NCBI GenBank assembly: GCA_963806735.1
Contig: CAWEBE010000025.1
Coordinates: 1 to 64,000 of the forward strand
DNA from: CADEFX01 sp963806735
GTDB lineage: Bacteria; Pseudomonadota; Alphaproteobacteria; Rhizobiales; Hyphomicrobiaceae
Length of the DNA: 64,000 bases
Reading direction: 5' to 3'
Under the pieces are notes generated by a model. That model searched no databases. It saw only the letters and a list, made by a program, of their open reading frames with translations, and was not told the DNA's origin. Positions 60,795-64,000 of the stretch are shown here, one piece after another (within the stretch, counting starts at the first letter, position 1; every line of letters begins with the position of its first letter). The position numbers and the translations under genes were made by a program.

Positions 60795-60960
60795 TCCCCT
60801 CTCCCCGTCCTTACGTCCATGCGGAGCATGGCTAGCATGGCTTCGCCACGACGAGAGGGTTAGGGTGAGGGGCAGACACAAGCTCTGAGGTCGCCGCAGC
60901 CCCTCATCCTAACCTTCTCCCCATTGAATAAATGGGGAGAAGGGACTGGCAGCATGCGCG
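60795..60960. repeat. REP-like repeat cluster before the acyl-CoA operon
   Basis: CCCCTCTCCCCGTCC, then GAGAGGGTTAGGGTGAGGGG and, inverted, CCCCTCATCCTAACCTTCTC, and finally TTCTCCCC-ATTGAATAAAT-GGGGAGAA. The composition and facing arms match the element at 54,945-55,075. The last 27 bases form a clean hairpin. Confidence 0.65.
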
Positions 60961-61014
60961 GTACTGCCTCGCCCACAATTGTCCCTTTCGCGGGGAGGCA
61001 AACAGGAGACCACC

Positions 61015-61794
61015 GTGGCCTTCGAGACCATCATCTATGAGGAAGACGGCCCGATCGGGACCATCACGCTCAACCGGCCGCACGACGGCAATATGTTCAC
61101 CCACGTCACGTGCCACGAGATCCGTGACTGCATCAATGCCATCCGGCGCGAGACGCGCACGCGCGTCATCGTGCTGACCGGCGCCGGCGACAAGTTCTTC
61201 TGCATCGGCGGGCGCAAGGACGGCATGGAGGATACCAATCTCTACGCCGGCGTGCTGCCGACCCTGGAAATGTACGAGTCGATCGAGAAGCTGCAGAAGC
61301 CGGTTATCGCCTCAGTCAACGGGTTCGCGGTCGGCGGCGGCCACGTGCTGCACTGCGTGTGCGATCTGACCATTGCCAAAGAGAGCGCCGTATTTCGCCA
61401 GGTCGGACCGATGATGGGCTCCTTCGATGCAGGCTACGGCACCTGGCATCTCGAGGACCTGATCGGCAAGAAGCGCGCCAAGGAGATGTGGTTTCGCAAC
61501 ATCCGGCTGACCGCACAGCAGGCGCTGGAGTGGGGCCTCGTCAACAAGGTGGTGCCCGACGACAAGCTGAAGGAGGAGACGCGGGCGATGGCGCTGGAGA
61601 TCGTCGAGCGCGGGCCGTTTGCGCTGGCAGCGATCAAGGGTGCGTTCAACGCACGGCACGGCGGCGTCTCGGGTCTCTCGCGCATGGCACACGATCTGTT
61701 GCTGCGCGGCTATCTCGACACCGACGAGGCGAAAGAGCTGTCCAAGTCGTTCGCCGAGAAGCGCAAGCCCGATCCGAGCAAGTTCGGGAGCTGA
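61015..61794 (+). CDS. Enoyl-CoA hydratase-family protein (BadI/MenB-like)
   Basis: A 259-residue crotonase-fold enzyme. The CoA-binding and oxyanion region is in VIVLTGAGDKFFCIGG and NGFAVGGGHVLH. The segment QVGPMMGSFDAGYGTW is typical of the MenB/BadI branch (ring-closing or ring-opening on cyclic acyl-CoA) more than of simple enoyl-CoA hydratases. The KEMWFRNIRLTAQQALEWGLV stretch also resembles BadI. A role in breakdown of a cyclic or aromatic acid is likely. The start is GTG 61015 after AGGAGA. The ligase gene follows after 2 bases. Confidence 0.82.
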   Translation: MAFETIIYEEDGPIGTITLNRPHDGNMFTHVTCHEIRDCINAIRRETRTRVIVLTGAGDKFFCIGGRKDGMEDTNLYAGVLPTLEMYESIEKLQKPVIASVNGFAVGGGHVLHCVCDLTIAKESAVFRQVGPMMGSFDAGYGTWHLEDLIGKKRAKEMWFRNIRLTAQQALEWGLVNKVVPDDKLKEETRAMALEIVERGPFALAAIKGAFNARHGGVSGLSRMAHDLLLRGYLDTDEAKELSKSFAEKRKPDPSKFGS

Positions 61795-61796
61795 GC

Positions 61797-63422
61797 ATGC
61801 GTCCCTACCTGACGCTGCACGATCCGGCGCGGGCGTGGGCCTACACCGAGGCGGGTCTCTGGGGCCGCGAGACGTTCTATGCCCTGATGGCCAAGCACGT
61901 GCGCGAGCGGCCCGATGCGCCGGCGTTGCGCGACGGGATGCGGCAGCTGAGTTGGCGCGAGCTGCAGCTTCACGTTGATGCGCTGGCTCTCGATCTGGTC
62001 GATGCTGGTCTCGTGCCCGGCGATGTCGTCTCGCTGTGGATGGGAAATCGGCTCGAAGCCGTGGTCGCGTTTCTGGCCTGCGCACGGCAAGGCTTCGCCT
62101 GCAATCCATCGTTGCATCGCACCTACACCGGCGCAGAGATCGGCACGCTGCTGACCCGGCTCGGCGCGCGCGCCTTCGTCACCGAGAAGGGCTGGGGTGC
62201 AGATGGCGCTAAGGCCGATATCGGCGCCGTGCTGAAAGACGTGCCCTCGCTCAAGCGTACCTACGACGCGGCGCGCTTGCCGCCGCCCCTGTCTCAGCCG
62301 TCCACAGCGCCTGTCTGGGAAAGCCCCGACACTGTGCGCTATCTCGCTTTCACCTCGGGCACGACCGGCGCCCCCAAGTGCGTCATGCACTCCGACAACT
62401 CCCTGCTCGCCAATCCGCGCGACATGGTGCGCGACTGGAAGCATGGACCGCACACGCGCCTGCTGAGCCTGTCGCCCCTGTCGCATCACATCGCCTGGGT
62501 GGCGGCGGCGCAGTGGCTGATCGCCGGCTGCACGCTCATCACCGACGATCCGCCGCCGGGCGTGGCGCGCATCGACTGGATCGTGGAAACCGGCGCCACC
62601 TACTGCATGGGCGTGCCGACGCACGCGATGGACGTGCTGGCCGAGCAGGGCAAGCGCGGGATGGCACGCCTGGGCAAGGTGGAGGTGTTCTACATGGCGG
62701 GCTCGCCCATTCCGCCGACCGTGGCCGAGGCCTTCGTAAAGCAAGGCATCAAACCGCAGAACGTGTACGGCATGACGGAGAACTCCTCGCACCAGTACAC
62801 ACATCCGACCGACGACACCGCCACCATCATCGAGACCTGCGGGCGCGGCGGACCAGCCTACGAGATCCGCCTGTTCGATCCGGCCGACCAGGACCGCGAG
62901 GTGCCGCCAGGCACGGTTGGACAGATCGGCGGCCGTGGAGCCGCGCTGATGTTGGGCTACTTCGCCAACCAGGAAGCGACCGAGGCGAGCTTCAATCGCG
63001 GCGGCTGGTTCCTGTCCGGCGATCTGGGCGTGCTCGATGCCAAGGGTAACCTGCGCATCGAAGGCCGCCTCAAGGACCTCATCATCCGCGGCGGCCACAA
63101 CATTTATCCCGCCCACATCGAGGCGCTGGCGCTGCGCAATCCGGCGGTCGGCCGCTGCGCGGCGTTCCCGGTCGCCGACGAGCGGCTCGGCGAGCGTGTG
63201 TGCATCGCCATCATCGGCGATATGAAACCCGACGATCTCCTGACGCATCTCGCCGCCGAAGGACTCTCCAAGTACGACATGCCGGAGTATTTCCTGAAGG
63301 TCGATGCGTTTCCGCTCACCGCATCCGGCAAGATCCTCAAGCGCACGCTGGTGGAAATGGTCAAACGCGGTGAGCTCGAGCCCGCGCCGGTCCGCTACAG
63401 CAGCAAACAGGAGGTGGCGTGA
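61797..63422 (+). CDS. Acyl-CoA synthetase (AMP-forming ligase)
   Basis: A 541-residue ANL-superfamily ligase that would activate a carboxylic acid with ATP to the adenylate and then the CoA thioester. The P-loop AFTSGTTGAPKC, the A5 motif NVYGMTENSS, SGDLGVLDAKGNL, and the catalytic lysine near the end (TASGKILKRTL) are present. The substrate is unknown, but the flanking crotonase-fold genes suggest a cyclic or branched acid. ATG 61797 lies 2 bases after the stop of the upstream gene; the in-frame extension upstream is a shadow of that gene. Confidence 0.9.
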   Translation: MRPYLTLHDPARAWAYTEAGLWGRETFYALMAKHVRERPDAPALRDGMRQLSWRELQLHVDALALDLVDAGLVPGDVVSLWMGNRLEAVVAFLACARQGFACNPSLHRTYTGAEIGTLLTRLGARAFVTEKGWGADGAKADIGAVLKDVPSLKRTYDAARLPPPLSQPSTAPVWESPDTVRYLAFTSGTTGAPKCVMHSDNSLLANPRDMVRDWKHGPHTRLLSLSPLSHHIAWVAAAQWLIAGCTLITDDPPPGVARIDWIVETGATYCMGVPTHAMDVLAEQGKRGMARLGKVEVFYMAGSPIPPTVAEAFVKQGIKPQNVYGMTENSSHQYTHPTDDTATIIETCGRGGPAYEIRLFDPADQDREVPPGTVGQIGGRGAALMLGYFANQEATEASFNRGGWFLSGDLGVLDAKGNLRIEGRLKDLIIRGGHNIYPAHIEALALRNPAVGRCAAFPVADERLGERVCIAIIGDMKPDDLLTHLAAEGLSKYDMPEYFLKVDAFPLTASGKILKRTLVEMVKRGELEPAPVRYSSKQEVA

Positions 63423-64000
63423 TGGCCGTCGAGCTGACTACGCGCGAGGAATTCGCCATCCTGACCCTGAACCGGCCGGAAGCGCTCAACGCGCTGTCGT
63501 TCAGGATCATCGAGGACATCGGCCGCGTTTTCGACGAGGTGGCCAAGTCAAAGGCGCGCGCGCTCATCATCACTGGAGCCGGCACCAAGGCCTTCTGCGC
63601 CGGTGCCGACATCAAGGAGCTGCGCAACCGCGATCTGACCGCGCAGAAGCGTGGCGCCGAGCTGGGTCAGGCCGTTTTCTCCAAGCTCGACACTCTGCCG
63701 ATCGCATCCATCGCCGTCATCAATGGCTACGCCTTCGGCGGCGGCCTCGAGCTGGCGCTGGCCTCGACCTTCAGGCTTGCGACAGCCAATGCCAAGGTCG
63801 GTCTGCCCGAGATCAAGCTCGGCCTCATCCCCGGCTACGGTGGTACGCAGCGCCTGCCGCGTGTGGTCGGCGAGGCGCGGGCGTTGGAGATGATCATGAC
63901 CGGCCGCGCCGTCGGCGCCGAGGAAGCCTTCCGCATCGGCCTCGTCAACCGCATCGTCGAGGGCGATCCGGTCGCCGCCGGCATGGCGTTCGCCCGCGAG
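63422..64000 (+). CDS. Enoyl-CoA hydratase/isomerase (cut by the window end)
   Basis: ATG 63422 overlaps the TGA of the ligase gene, and 193 codons are readable before the window ends. The protein has LTLNRPEALNALSF, the oxyanion loop FCAGADIKEL, NGYAFGGGLELALAS and the catalytic region KLGLIPGYGGTQRLPR with the second Glu position of true enoyl-CoA hydratases. This is the hydratase-type partner of the BadI/MenB-like protein two genes upstream, so the operon holds two different crotonase-fold steps. Confidence 0.9.
   Translation, partial: MAVELTTREEFAILTLNRPEALNALSFRIIEDIGRVFDEVAKSKARALIITGAGTKAFCAGADIKELRNRDLTAQKRGAELGQAVFSKLDTLPIASIAVINGYAFGGGLELALASTFRLATANAKVGLPEIKLGLIPGYGGTQRLPRVVGEARALEMIMTGRAVGAEEAFRIGLVNRIVEGDPVAAGMAFARE

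Noticed and set aside
1..64000. CRISPR array, rRNA operon, tRNA or complete insertion sequence
   Set aside because: No regular spaced repeats, no rRNA-like sequence, no cloverleaf that I can identify by eye, and no intact transposase were seen. A tRNA scan was not possible here.

Overview
The window is about 62-65% GC and gene-dense. The order of its division and cell-wall genes, the long C-terminally extended FtsZ, a CtrA-type TTAA-N7-TTAAC box and the families of palindromic intergenic repeats all point to an alphaproteobacterium, most likely order Hyphomicrobiales (Rhizobiales). This placement is inferred from gene content, not from a marker search.

Layout. 1-11,200: accessory and partly decayed region. 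It has the end of a PuuE-like deacetylase, an amidase broken by three frameshifts, a methyltransferase, a J-domain protein, a MarR regulator, an exported L,D-transpeptidase, small membrane proteins, an alpha/beta hydrolase, and remnants of an integrase, a C13 peptidase and a TPR protein. 11,217-15,804 (-): a tightly coupled operon for a Gld-type ABC system (ATPase, permease, GldG-like protein, DUF4340 protein) ending in a HupE/UreJ-type membrane protein. 15,882-22,249: two exported metallo-beta-lactamase-fold hydrolases, two small zinc metallopeptidases, an Ada-like repair protein and a cupin.

22,350-44,042 (-): the complete dcw cluster read from mraZ to bamD: mraZ, rsmH, ftsL, ftsI, murE, murF, mraY, murD, ftsW, murG, murC, murB, ddl, ftsQ, ftsA, ftsZ, lpxC, bamD. 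It makes the peptidoglycan precursor lipid II, builds the divisome, and ends with the committed step of lipid A synthesis and an outer-membrane assembly lipoprotein. Most junctions are 4-bp ATGA overlaps. Upstream of mraZ lie a phased TGGGN array (MraZ-type operator) and a perfect TTAA-N7-TTAAC CtrA-type box. ftsW carries a one-base deletion in a C6/G6 run.

44,412-64,000: accessory and metabolic genes. These include a ModA-like binding protein, small secreted proteins, a peroxiredoxin-like protein whose first active-site Cys codon is an in-frame UGA followed by a SECIS-like hairpin (probable selenoprotein), a beta-propeller protein, a baeRF-like protein, a GNAT acetyltransferase, a Gfo/Idh/MocA oxidoreductase, a HxlR regulator divergent from a SnoaL-like protein, an iron-containing alcohol dehydrogenase whose 5' end is duplicated 2.2 kb away on the far side of an SLC13-type transporter, an M48 peptidase, a HAD hydrolase, an MBL hydrolase and an acyl-CoA operon (BadI/MenB-like hydratase, acyl-CoA ligase, second enoyl-CoA hydratase cut by the window end).

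At least five otherwise intact genes (J-domain protein, gldG-like, ftsW, HxlR, M48) each need exactly one base added or removed to be whole. Since ftsW is normally essential, residual indel errors in the assembly are a likely cause. The UGA in the peroxiredoxin is different: the frame is the same on both sides.
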